Shown in pieces: positions 55,333 through 63,549 of a stretch of DNA of 64,000 nt. Positions within the stretch are counted from its first letter, which is position 1. Every line of letters begins with the position of its first letter. The DNA comes from Actinacidiphila rubida (GTDB lineage Bacteria; Actinomycetota; Actinomycetes; Streptomycetales; Streptomycetaceae). Under the pieces are notes generated by a model, which did not search any database, had not been told where the DNA came from, and saw nothing but the letters and a program-made list of their open reading frames with translations. A program made the position numbers and the translations under genes. The stretch covers positions 1 to 64,000 of the forward strand of contig NZ_FODD01000004.1 of NCBI RefSeq assembly GCF_900110255.1, written 5' to 3'.

Positions 55333-56037
55333 GTGACCGTTCCAGTCCCCTTTGCCACAGGAGGCCCGGTGTCCGTTCTTCTCGAGCAGCCCACGAGCCT
55401 GGTCGCCTACCGTCCCAGCAAGCCGACGGCCATGGTCGTCGTCGCCGACCCCCGCGTCCGCTCCACTGTCACCCGACACCTGTGGGCTCTCGGGGTTCGT
55501 GATGTGATCGAGGCCTCGTCCATCGCCGAGGCCCGTCCCCGGGTCGGTAATCCCCGCGACATCTGCGTTGCCGACGTCCATCTGCCCGACGGCTCGGGCC
55601 TCACCCTGCTCGCCGAGACCCGCGCGGCGGGCTGGCCCAACGGCCTGGCCCTGTCCGCCGCCGACGACATCGGCGCGGTCCGCAACGCGCTCGCCGGCGG
55701 CGTGAAGGGCTATGTCGTCACCGGCACCCGCAACACCGCGGGCGCGCTGGCCGGACGCCCCGGCCTCGCCCCGCTCGGCGCCACCGCGGCCCGCATGCAA
55801 CGGCGCCCGCCCGGCTCCCACGGCCACCCGGGCAACGGCTACCGCGAGCTGTCGGGCCGCGAGGTCGAGGTGCTGCGGCTGGTCGCGGAGGGCCAGTCGA
55901 ACAAGGCGATCGGCGTGTCCATGGGACTGTCGGCGCTGACCGTGAAGAGCCATCTGGCCCGGATCGCCCGCAAGCTGGGCACCGGCGACCGGGCGGGCAT
56001 GGTCGCGGTGGCGCTGCGTACCGGCATCATCCACTGA
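55333..56037 (+). CDS. LuxR-type response regulator with an atypical receiver domain
   Basis: The 234-residue protein has a receiver-like domain (35-125) in which a possible phospho-acceptor Asp81 (VADVHLPDGSG) remains but the acidic pair is reduced to one residue (VVVADPR, Asp39), and a NarL/LuxR helix-turn-helix (about 170-234: LSGREVEVLRLVAEGQSNKAI, TVKSHLARIARKLG). No kinase gene is adjacent. Two starts are well served: GTG 55333 after GAAGGAG and GTG 55369 after AGGAGG. The AT-rich segment 55262-55300 probably holds the promoter. Confidence 0.88.
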   Translation: MTVPVPFATGGPVSVLLEQPTSLVAYRPSKPTAMVVVADPRVRSTVTRHLWALGVRDVIEASSIAEARPRVGNPRDICVADVHLPDGSGLTLLAETRAAGWPNGLALSAADDIGAVRNALAGGVKGYVVTGTRNTAGALAGRPGLAPLGATAARMQRRPPGSHGHPGNGYRELSGREVEVLRLVAEGQSNKAIGVSMGLSALTVKSHLARIARKLGTGDRAGMVAVALRTGIIH

Positions 56038-56235
56038 CCCCTGCGGCATGCGCGCCCGTCGGCGGAACGTTCCGCCCGGCGGGCGCGCGCGCATGAGCGG
56101 GGCCGCGGAGCCGGCCGGGAGCGGGCCGGACACGGGCCGGACGGAAGGCGGGCCGGGAGTGCTCCGGCCGGAACCGGCGGGAGGGCAGTGCTGTGGATCT
56201 CCGCGGGACCGGCCCGGCCCGGCTACCCTTGACAG

Positions 56236-57480
56236 GTGACCGACGCCAGAGACCCCGAATCCCCAGTAACCTCGGCGCCGGTCCCGCTGCTGGACCCGCG
56301 TGAGGGGATCCCGCCGGTCACCGCCGGCCCGGAGGCCCTGGACGACGTCGTGACGGCTTTCGCCGCGGGCTCCGGCCCGGTCGCCGTCGATGCCGAGCGC
56401 GCCTCCGGCTACCGCTACGGGCAGCGGGCCTATCTGGTCCAGCTGCGCCGCACCGGAGCAGGGACCGCGCTGATCGACCCCGTCGCATGCCCCGACCTGA
56501 CCGACCTGGGCGAGGCGCTCGCCGACACGGAGTGGGTGCTGCACGCGGCGACCCAGGACCTGCCGTGCCTGGCTGAGCTGGGCATGCGTCCCACCTCGCT
56601 GTTCGACACCGAACTCGCCGGCCGGCTGGCCGGGTTCGCGCGGGTCGGGCTCGGCGCGATGGTGGAGAACGTGCTCGGGTTCGCACTGGAGAAGGGCCAC
56701 TCCGCGGTCGACTGGTCGACGCGCCCGCTGCCCGAGCCGTGGCTGCGGTACGCGGCGCTGGACGTGGAGCTGCTGGTCGACCTGCGCGACGCACTGGAGG
56801 AGGAGCTGCGCTCCCAGGGGAAGCTGGAGTGGGCGCTGCAGGAGTTCGCCGCGATCGCGGCCGCGCCCGCACCCGCCCCGCGGGTCGACCCGTGGCGCCG
56901 CACGTCGGGCATGCACAAGGTGCGCAGGCGCCGGCAGATCGCGGTGGTCCGCGAGCTGTGGCAGGCGCGGGACCGCGCCGCCCAGGACCGGGACGTGTCG
57001 CCGGGCCGGGTGCTGACCGACGCCGCGATCGTCGCCGCGGCTCTGGAGTCGCCGCCCAACGTGCACGCGCTCGCCGCGCTGCCCGGATTCGGGCACCGCA
57101 TGGGCCGCCGCCAGCTCGACCAGTGGCAGGCCGCGGTGGACCGGGCCCGGGCACTGCCCGAGAAGGAACTGCCGCAGCCCACCGCCGCGTACACCGGTCC
57201 CCCGCCGCCGCGCGCGTGGGCGGACAAGGACCCGGTGGCGGCCGCCCGCCTGTCGGCTGCGCGGGCCGCGGTCTCGGCGCTGGCCGACGAGCTGAACCTC
57301 CCGCAGGAGAACCTGATCTCGCCCGACACCGTCCGGCGGCTGTGCTGGGCGCCGCCCGCGGTGCCGACCCCCGAACCGGTGGCGGAGACGCTCTCCTCGC
57401 TCGGCGCCCGCCCGTGGCAGGTCCAGCTCACGACGCCGCTGCTCACGAAGGCGCTCGCGGCCCGGCCGACCGAGGCATAA
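56236..57480 (+). CDS. rnd: Ribonuclease D family 3'-5' exoribonuclease with HRDC domain
   Basis: A 414-residue enzyme for tRNA or other RNA 3' trimming. DEDD residues are Asp52 and Glu54 (VAVDAERASG), the Asp in ATQDLPCL and the Asp in YAALDVELLVD. An HRDC domain follows (about 232-315, around ALAALPGFGHRMGRR). GTG 56236 is 6 nt after TACCCT, another leaderless candidate. The 200 bp upstream contain no other gene. Confidence 0.92.
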   Translation: MTDARDPESPVTSAPVPLLDPREGIPPVTAGPEALDDVVTAFAAGSGPVAVDAERASGYRYGQRAYLVQLRRTGAGTALIDPVACPDLTDLGEALADTEWVLHAATQDLPCLAELGMRPTSLFDTELAGRLAGFARVGLGAMVENVLGFALEKGHSAVDWSTRPLPEPWLRYAALDVELLVDLRDALEEELRSQGKLEWALQEFAAIAAAPAPAPRVDPWRRTSGMHKVRRRRQIAVVRELWQARDRAAQDRDVSPGRVLTDAAIVAAALESPPNVHALAALPGFGHRMGRRQLDQWQAAVDRARALPEKELPQPTAAYTGPPPPRAWADKDPVAAARLSAARAAVSALADELNLPQENLISPDTVRRLCWAPPAVPTPEPVAETLSSLGARPWQVQLTTPLLTKALAARPTEA

Positions 57481-57555
57481 CCGTCGGTAACTCCGATGGG
57501 CGTGTGACCTACACCGCTTCCGCGGGTAAGACTGTGCACATGGGTTACCCACGAG

Positions 57556-57583
57556 TAGCATGACCATGAGCAAGCGCTCGCTC
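57556..57583 (+). promoter_or_regulatory. Candidate fadAB promoter and TetR-type operator
   Basis: TAGCAT (57556-57561) could be a -10 box. Just after it, at 57568-57583, GAGCAAGCGCTCGCTC is a 16-bp palindrome with one mismatched pair, placed where transcription would begin. A fatty-acid-responsive TetR repressor would suit such a site; none is encoded in the window. Confidence 0.45.
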
Positions 57584-57709
57584 GTTCACGGGCAGCGGGC
57601 AGGACGAGCGAGTGAGCACGGTCGACCGCCGACGCCGGGTCCCAGCACCCGGCGGGGCACCCCCGGGTGACGTGCCGGGGAAGAGCGAACAGACTAAGAG
57701 GGAGCCATC

Positions 57710-58927
57710 GTGCCTCGTACCGGAAGGGACGTCGTCTTCGTCGACGGCGTCCGCACCCCGTTCGGCAAGGCGGGCCCGAAGGGCATCTACCACGAGACCC
57801 GCGCCGACGACCTGGTGATCAAGTGCATCCGGGAGCTGCTGCGCCGCAATCCCGGACTGGACCCGGCCCGCATCGACGAGGTCGCGGTCGCCGCCACCAC
57901 GCAGATCGGCGACCAGGGCCTGACCCTCGGCCGCACCGCCGGCATCCTGGCCGGGCTGCCGACGACCGTCCCCGGCTTCTCCATCGACCGCATGTGCGCG
58001 GGCGCGATGACCGCGGTCACCACGACGGCCGGCGGCATCGCCTTCGGCGCGTACGACGTGGTGGTCGCCGGCGGCGTCGAGCACATGGGCCGGCACCCGA
58101 TGGGCGAGGGCGTCGACCCCAACCCGCGGTTCGTCTCGGAGAAGCTCGTCGACGAGTCCGCGCTGTTCATGGGCATGACGGCGGAGAACCTGCACGACCG
58201 CTTCCCGCAGCTGACCCGGCAGCGCTCCGACGAGTTCGCCGCGCGCAGCCAGGAGAAGGCCGCGAAGGCGTACGCCAACGGCAGCATCCAGCAGGACCTG
58301 GTACCGATCGCGATCCGCCGCACCAGCCCCGAGGCCGGGGAGACCGGCTGGGGTCTGGCGACCGCGGACGAGCCGATGCGCCCGGGCACCACGGTGGAGC
58401 AGCTGGCCGGCCTGAAGACCCCGTTCCGCCCGCACGGCCGGGTCACCGCGGGCAACGCGGCCGGCCTGAACGACGGCGCGACCGCCTCGCTGCTGGCGGC
58501 CGAGGACGTGGCCCGTGAGCTGGAACTGCCGGTGCGGATGCGCCTGGTGGCCTACGCCTTCGCGGGCGTCGAGCCCGAGGTGATGGGCATCGGCCCGGTG
58601 CCGGCGACCCAGAAGGCGCTGGCGAAGGCCGGTCTGACGATCGACGACATCGGCCTGTTCGAGATCAACGAGGCGTTCGCCGTCCAGGTCCTGTCGCTGC
58701 TGGACCACTACGGCATCGCCGACGACGACCCGCGGGTCAACCAGTACGGCGGCGCGATCGCGTTCGGTCACCCGCTGGCGTCCTCGGGCGTGCGCCTGAT
58801 GACGCAGCTGGCGCGGCAGTTCGAGGAGCAGCCGCACGTGCGCTACGGCATCACCACCATGTGCGTCGGGTTCGGCATGGGCGGCACGGTCATCTGGGAG
58901 AACCCGCACTTCGAGGGGGAAAAGTGA
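57710..58927 (+). CDS. fadA: Acetyl-CoA acyltransferase (beta-ketothiolase)
   Basis: FadA (405 aa) cleaves 3-ketoacyl-CoA in the last step of fatty acid beta-oxidation. Nucleophile Cys96 is in DRMCAGAM; the base residues are in [10 protein letters not shown] and [12 protein letters not shown] 57710 follows GAGGGAGCCATC. It overlaps fadB by four bases (GTGA), so both subunits of the complex are made together. Confidence 0.95.
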   Translation: MPRTGRDVVFVDGVRTPFGKAGPKGIYHETRADDLVIKCIRELLRRNPGLDPARIDEVAVAATTQIGDQGLTLGRTAGILAGLPTTVPGFSIDRMCAGAMTAVTTTAGGIAFGAYDVVVAGGVEHMGRHPMGEGVDPNPRFVSEKLVDESALFMGMTAENLHDRFPQLTRQRSDEFAARSQEKAAKAYANGSIQQDLVPIAIRRTSPEAGETGWGLATADEPMRPGTTVEQLAGLKTPFRPHGRVTAGNAAGLNDGATASLLAAEDVARELELPVRMRLVAYAFAGVEPEVMGIGPVPATQKALAKAGLTIDDIGLFEINEAFAVQVLSLLDHYGIADDDPRVNQYGGAIAFGHPLASSGVRLMTQLARQFEEQPHVRYGITTMCVGFGMGGTVIWENPHFEGEK

Positions 58928-61053
58928 GCACGACCGCAGAACTGCTGAAGGGCGCGGCCGAGCTGTTCCCCGGCGAGGTCGTCACCAGCGCCCACGTCCG
59001 CCACCTGGATCTGCCGGGCGGCGCCGGGCGCTTCGCCCTGATCACCCTGGACAACGGCCTGGACCACACCAAGCCGACCACGTTCGGGCCGCAGTCGCTG
59101 GCGAACCTGTCCGCCGCGATCGACCAGGTCGAGAAGGAGGCCGCGGCCGGCGAGATCGCCGGTGCCGGCATCACCGGCAAGCCGTTCATCTTCGCCGTGG
59201 GCGCCGACCTCAAGGGCGTCGAGCTGCTCACGCGGCACGAGGACGCGCTGGCCATCGGGAAGGGCGGTCACGACGTCTTCAAGCGGCTGGCGTCGCTGGC
59301 GGTGCCGACCTTCGCGTACTACAACGGCGCGGCGATGGGCGGCGGCGTCGAGGTCGGCCTGCACTGCACGTACCGCACGGTCTCCGCGTCGGTCCCGGCC
59401 TTCTCGCTGCCCGAGGTCTTCCTCGGCCTGATCCCCGGCTGGGGCGGCTGCACGCTGCTGCCGAACCTGATCGGCGCGGACCGCGCGGTCACGGTCGTCA
59501 TCGAGAACTCGCTCAACCAGAACCGGCAGCTCAAGGGCATGCAGGTGCACGAACTGGGCATCGCCGACGCCCTGTTCGACGCCGCGGACTTCCTGGAGCA
59601 GTCGCTGCAGTGGACCGCGGCCGTCCTCCGCGGCGAGATCGCGGTGGCCCGCCCCGAGGTGGACCGCGGCGAGGCGTGGGACCGCGCCGTGGAGCGCGGC
59701 CGGTCCCTCGCCGACGGCAAGGTGCACGGTGCGGCCCCGGCCGCCTACCGGGCGCTGGACATCATCGCGGCGGCGAAGAACGGCGACCTGCGCCAGGGCT
59801 TCGACGCCGAGGACCAGGCGCTGGCCGACCTGATCATGGGCGGCGAGGTGCGCAGCGGCATCTACGCCTTCAACCTGGTGCAGAAGCGCGGCAAGCGGCC
59901 CGCCGGCGCGCCCGACAAGGCACTGGCCCGCCCGGTGTCGAAGGTCGGCGTGGTCGGCGCGGGCCTGATGGCCTCGCAGCTGGCGCTGCTGTTCGCCCGC
60001 CGCCTGGAGGTGCCGGTCGTGCTGACCGACATCGACCAGGAGCGGATCGACAAGGGCGTCGGCTACGTGCACGGTGAGATCGACAAGCTGCTGCTCAAGG
60101 GCCGGGTCAACCCGGACAAGGCCAACCGCCTCAAGGGCCTGGTCTCCGGCCACCTGGACAAGGCGACGGCGTTCGGCGACGCGGACTTCGTGATCGAGGC
60201 CGTCTTCGAGGAGATGGGCGTCAAGCAGCAGGTCTTCGCCGAACTGGAGGCCGTCGTCCGGCCGGACGCGATCCTGGCGACGAACACCTCCTCGCTGTCG
60301 GTGACGGAGATGGCCGCGAAGCTGGAGCACCCCGAGCGGGTCGTCGGCTTCCACTTCTTCAACCCGGTGGCGGTGCTCCCGCTGCTGGAGATCGTCCGCG
60401 GCGAGGACACCGACGACGCGTCGCTGGCCACCGCGTTCGCGGTCGCCAGGAAGCTGAAGAAGACCGCGGTCCTGGTGAAGGACGCCCCGGCGTTCGTCGT
60501 GAACCGCATCCTGACCCGCTTCATGGGCGAGATCCAGAACGTCATCGACGAGGGCACCCCGATCCCGGTGGCCGAGAAGGCGGTCGAGCCGCTGGGCCTG
60601 CCGATGTCGCCGCTGGTGCTGCTGGAACTGGTCGGCCCGGCGATCGGCCTGCACGTCTCCGAGACGCTGCACGCCGCGTTCCCCGACCGGTTCACGGTCT
60701 CGGAGAACCTGGCGGCGGTCGTGAAGGCCGGCAAGCGCGGCTTCTTCGTCTACGACTCCGGAGTGCCGGAGCTGGACCCGGAGGTCGCCGCGCTGCTCAG
60801 GCAGGGCGACACCGTGCTGACCGAGGAGCAGGTCCGCGCCCGCGTCCTGGACGCGGTCGCGCAGGAGATCGGTGTGATGCTCGACGAGGGCGTCGTCGCG
60901 GAGGCCCAGGACATCGACCTGTGCCTGATCACCGGCGCCGGCTGGCCGTTCCACCTCGGCGGCATCACCCCCTACCTGGACCGCGAGGGCGTCTCCGAGC
61001 GGGTGAACGGCAAGCCGTTCCTCGCGCCGGGCGTCGCCAGCGTCCCCGCGTAG
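58924..61053 (+). CDS. fadB: Fatty oxidation complex alpha subunit (enoyl-CoA hydratase / 3-hydroxyacyl-CoA dehydrogenase)
   Basis: FadB (709 aa) carries out hydration and dehydrogenation in beta-oxidation. The crotonase domain (about 10-220) shows FAVGADLKG and YNGAAMGGGVEVGLHC for the oxyanion hole; the NAD domain starts at VGVVGAGLMASQ (about 341-352) with TNTSSLSVTEMA and GFHFFNPVAVLPLLE; a C-terminal helical domain follows. Start by overlap with fadA. A long palindrome ends the operon. Confidence 0.95.
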   Translation: MSTTAELLKGAAELFPGEVVTSAHVRHLDLPGGAGRFALITLDNGLDHTKPTTFGPQSLANLSAAIDQVEKEAAAGEIAGAGITGKPFIFAVGADLKGVELLTRHEDALAIGKGGHDVFKRLASLAVPTFAYYNGAAMGGGVEVGLHCTYRTVSASVPAFSLPEVFLGLIPGWGGCTLLPNLIGADRAVTVVIENSLNQNRQLKGMQVHELGIADALFDAADFLEQSLQWTAAVLRGEIAVARPEVDRGEAWDRAVERGRSLADGKVHGAAPAAYRALDIIAAAKNGDLRQGFDAEDQALADLIMGGEVRSGIYAFNLVQKRGKRPAGAPDKALARPVSKVGVVGAGLMASQLALLFARRLEVPVVLTDIDQERIDKGVGYVHGEIDKLLLKGRVNPDKANRLKGLVSGHLDKATAFGDADFVIEAVFEEMGVKQQVFAELEAVVRPDAILATNTSSLSVTEMAAKLEHPERVVGFHFFNPVAVLPLLEIVRGEDTDDASLATAFAVARKLKKTAVLVKDAPAFVVNRILTRFMGEIQNVIDEGTPIPVAEKAVEPLGLPMSPLVLLELVGPAIGLHVSETLHAAFPDRFTVSENLAAVVKAGKRGFFVYDSGVPELDPEVAALLRQGDTVLTEEQVRARVLDAVAQEIGVMLDEGVVAEAQDIDLCLITGAGWPFHLGGITPYLDREGVSERVNGKPFLAPGVASVPA

Positions 61054-61072
61054 GTCGCGCCGTCCGCGTCAC

Positions 61073-61110
61073 CCGGTGCCCGGCACCCCCGCGGGGGTGC
61101 CGGGCACCGG
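61073..61110. terminator. 38-bp perfect palindrome after fadB
   Basis: CCGGTGCCCGGCACCCCCG (61073-61091) is followed directly by its exact complement (61092-61110). It lies 20 bp after the fadB stop and can serve as a terminator. Confidence 0.8.
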
Positions 61111-61131
61111 CATGTCCGGGCGTTCCGGGAT

Positions 61132-61161
61132 TCCGGATGACTCCGGATTGCTCCGGATGAC
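61132..61161 (+). promoter_or_regulatory. Three 10-bp phased repeats upstream of the ArsR-like gene
   Basis: TCCGGATGAC, TCCGGATTGC and TCCGGATGAC follow each other without gaps. A further TTCCGGGA lies just before. About 40 bp further on, CTGACG (61200-61205) and TACATT (61224-61229) could be the promoter. The repeats put one site on each helical turn, which suits cooperative binding of a regulator. Confidence 0.5.
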
Positions 61162-61271
61162 TCAGGACCGCGTGTTTGCGACAGGTGCACATCAAGATCC
61201 TGACGGAGCGCCCCCGGGCCCAGTACATTGCGTGAGGAAGGCACCGGCCGGGCGAGCGGGGGGGTGACCGG

Positions 61272-62255
61272 ATGACGCTGCGGATCCACTTCACGCCGGA
61301 GGACCTCGCGCGGGTCACCGTGGCGCCGGGCACCAGCATCCTGTGGGAGGCGGTGCTCAGCCTGCACACCCTGCGGTCGGCGCGGGTCCCCCCGGCCTAC
61401 CGGGAGTGGCGGGACGGGACGCGGCGGCGGCTGACCGCGAGCCCGGCGTGCCGGCAGATCCTCCTGCTGGTCTCGCTGATACCGGAGAGCGGCGACTTCC
61501 CCGACTTCCTGACGCCCTCCCAGTCCCAAGACCTCGCCGAGGGACTGGAGGAGGTGCGCTCCACTCCCGCCGCCTTCCTGCGCTCCGACCTCAGCCGGGT
61601 GTTCGCCGAACGCCGGCCCCCCGACTGGGTGCGGCAGCTGGCCGGCGGCGGCACGGCCGAACTCGCGCCGGTGGCCGAGGCGTTACGGGTGTACGCGGAC
61701 GCCGTCCTCGCGCCCTGCCGGGACGCCGTCGACGCCGCGGTGGGCACCGACCGGTCGCTGCGGGGCAGGACCCTGATGAACGGCGGCGTGGGGCAGTTGC
61801 TCGGCGGGCTGCCGGCGCCCGTCCGCTGGACGGCGCCGGTCCTGGAGACCCCCTACCCGGTGGACCGCGACCTGCGTCTGGACGGGCGGGGGCTGACGCT
61901 GGTACCCGCGTACTTCTGCTGGGGCGCCCCGGTCACCCTCATCGACGAGGAGCTGCCGCCGGTGCTGGTGTATCCGGCCGCCGGCCCGGCGACGGGGCCG
62001 ACGCCCGGGACCGCGAACCGCCACCTCACCGCGCTGCTCGGCCGGACCCGGGCGAACGCGCTGCGCGCGCTGTGCGTGCCGCACTCCACCACCGAACTGG
62101 CCCGCCGCATCGGCACGACGGCGGGCTCCGCCAGCAAGCACGCGGCCGTGCTGCGCGGCTCGGGCCTCATCACGAGCACCCGCCACGGCAACACGGTGAT
62201 CCACGTCATCACCCCCGTCGGGCAGACCCTCCTCGCCCCTCCCCCGGGCCCCTGA
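61272..62255 (+). CDS. ArsR/SmtB-like winged-helix transcriptional regulator with large N-terminal domain
   Basis: A 327-residue protein: the first 240 residues are a DUF5937-like domain (RIHFTPEDLARVTVAPG, SILWEAVLSLHTL) and the last 75 an ArsR-type winged helix (TRANALRALCVPHSTTELARRIGTTAG, SKHAAVLRGSGLI). No Cys metal-binding motif of classical ArsR is present. Such proteins are usually repressors of nearby exporters, but neither neighbour is one. ATG 61272 follows GCGGGGGGGTGACCGG. Confidence 0.82.
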   Translation: MTLRIHFTPEDLARVTVAPGTSILWEAVLSLHTLRSARVPPAYREWRDGTRRRLTASPACRQILLLVSLIPESGDFPDFLTPSQSQDLAEGLEEVRSTPAAFLRSDLSRVFAERRPPDWVRQLAGGGTAELAPVAEALRVYADAVLAPCRDAVDAAVGTDRSLRGRTLMNGGVGQLLGGLPAPVRWTAPVLETPYPVDRDLRLDGRGLTLVPAYFCWGAPVTLIDEELPPVLVYPAAGPATGPTPGTANRHLTALLGRTRANALRALCVPHSTTELARRIGTTAGSASKHAAVLRGSGLITSTRHGNTVIHVITPVGQTLLAPPPGP

Positions 62256-62464
62256 CCGCCGGCCCGCCAGGTCCTGCCGCCCACGTCCGCCACGACCCCG
62301 TCACGACCCCGCCACGGCCCCTCACGGCGCGCTCACGGCCCCGCGGTGCCCGCCGGGGGAAGGTGCGCCGGGGCCAGCAGGACGATCGTCAAGTCCCGTA
62401 CGAGAGAGGTGCGTTCGTAGTCGTCGAGGTCGGCGAGGCCGTGCCACCCGACCGAGCGGGCGCA

Positions 62465-62509
62465 CGAACGGCCCGTTCCGGCAGGGACTCCTGCGGAACG
62501 GGCCGTTCG
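62465..62509. terminator. Terminator between the ArsR-like and thioredoxin-fold genes
   Basis: CGAACGGCCCGTTCCG (62465-62480) pairs perfectly with CGGAACGGGCCGTTCG (62494-62509); inside, CAG/CTG extend the stem. It serves the minus-strand gene ending at 62545 and possibly the plus-strand gene ending at 62255. The rest of the 289-bp gap shows nothing else. Confidence 0.75.
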
Positions 62510-62544
62510 GGAAGGTGCTGCGTGCCCGGCGGGTGACCCCGGTG

Positions 62545-63396
62545 TCAGCCCACCATCGTGCTGGTCGGCGACGGCGTCGCCTGGACCGCGATCACGTGCT
62601 TGGCCTCGGCCAGGATCATCGACCGCAGCTTCTGCGGCGAGACGCCCGAGACGTCCTTCACCGGCTTGTTGTCGATCTCCACGGCCGGCACGTCACCGAG
62701 CCCGGAGGCGGCGAAGTCGGTCTGCGAGGTGCTCACCCAGCCGATGTGGTCGCCCTGCTCGATGCACGGCTCGAACGTCTGCATCTTGATCTTGTGGGCC
62801 TTCAGCGCGAGGTTCTTCAGGAACGCCTCGTGGGCCAGCGAGTCGGTCTGCGGGTCCGGCTGGTGCCGGAACACCTGGTCCACGAACTGCGTGAACCGGG
62901 TCTGGTCCTGGGCGCAGGCCGCGGCCGCGGCCGCCTTCAGCGAGCCGTCGCCGCCGTACTTCTTGTCGGACGCGGTCACCAGGCGGTAGTGGATCTGCAC
63001 CTGACCGGTCGTCAGCAGCTGGGTCAGCATCGGCGAGTACTCGTCGTAGAACGCCTTGGAGACCGGGCTGCGCAGGTCCTCGTAGACGGTGACGGTCACC
63101 GGGACGGTCGGGTGCACCGGCACGTCGAGCTTGGGGCCCTTGGGGGTGTCGGTGGGGCTCGGGCTCACCTGCGGGCCGGTCGGGACCACCACCGGGGCTG
63201 CGGCGCCGGTCGGCTCCTTGACCTTGGTGTCCTTGTTGCCGCGCACGTGGGCGCCGATGACGGCGGAGCCGCCGAAGACCACGGCCATCACCACCAGGGT
63301 CATCGCGTAGGGACGCACCCGGTCCAGCGGGGTCTTCCGCTTCTTCTTGCCGGGGACAGCCGCGTCTCCGGCCTGGGGGCCCTTGGACTCCGTCAT
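62545..63396 (-). CDS. Membrane-anchored DsbA/thioredoxin-fold protein without active-site cysteines
   Basis: A 283-residue protein with a Lys-rich cytoplasmic N-terminus, one membrane helix (30-50), a Pro/Thr-rich spacer and an extracytoplasmic DsbA-like domain (about 103-275). TVYEDLRSPVSKAFYDEY is the thioredoxin-fold opening, but the CxxC that should sit there is Ser110-Pro-Val-Ser113. DVPAVEIDNKPV is the usual cis-Pro region. Two Cys remain elsewhere (ACAQ and EPCIEQ). It therefore cannot be a normal oxidoreductase and may be a chaperone or binding protein. ATG 63396 follows GAGGTGG. Confidence 0.85.
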   Translation of the reverse strand: MTESKGPQAGDAAVPGKKKRKTPLDRVRPYAMTLVVMAVVFGGSAVIGAHVRGNKDTKVKEPTGAAAPVVVPTGPQVSPSPTDTPKGPKLDVPVHPTVPVTVTVYEDLRSPVSKAFYDEYSPMLTQLLTTGQVQIHYRLVTASDKKYGGDGSLKAAAAAACAQDQTRFTQFVDQVFRHQPDPQTDSLAHEAFLKNLALKAHKIKMQTFEPCIEQGDHIGWVSTSQTDFAASGLGDVPAVEIDNKPVKDVSGVSPQKLRSMILAEAKHVIAVQATPSPTSTMVG

Positions 63397-63549
63397 GACT
63401 ACGCCACCTCGATCATCCCGCACTGCTCTCGCGCATTTCTACCACCGCTCGCGCCTGTGCCCGAATTCCGGGTGCCCTCAGCGGCCGGCGGCCCTGCTCA
63501 CGGCGCTGCCCGGCGTGCGCGAGGTGCCCTCCGTCACCGTTACCGCCCG

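Noticed and set aside
56048..56235. Small ORF between the LuxR-type regulator and RNase D
   Set aside because: No ribosome-binding site, Arg/Gly/Pro-rich frame of random type; overlaps the RNase D promoter.
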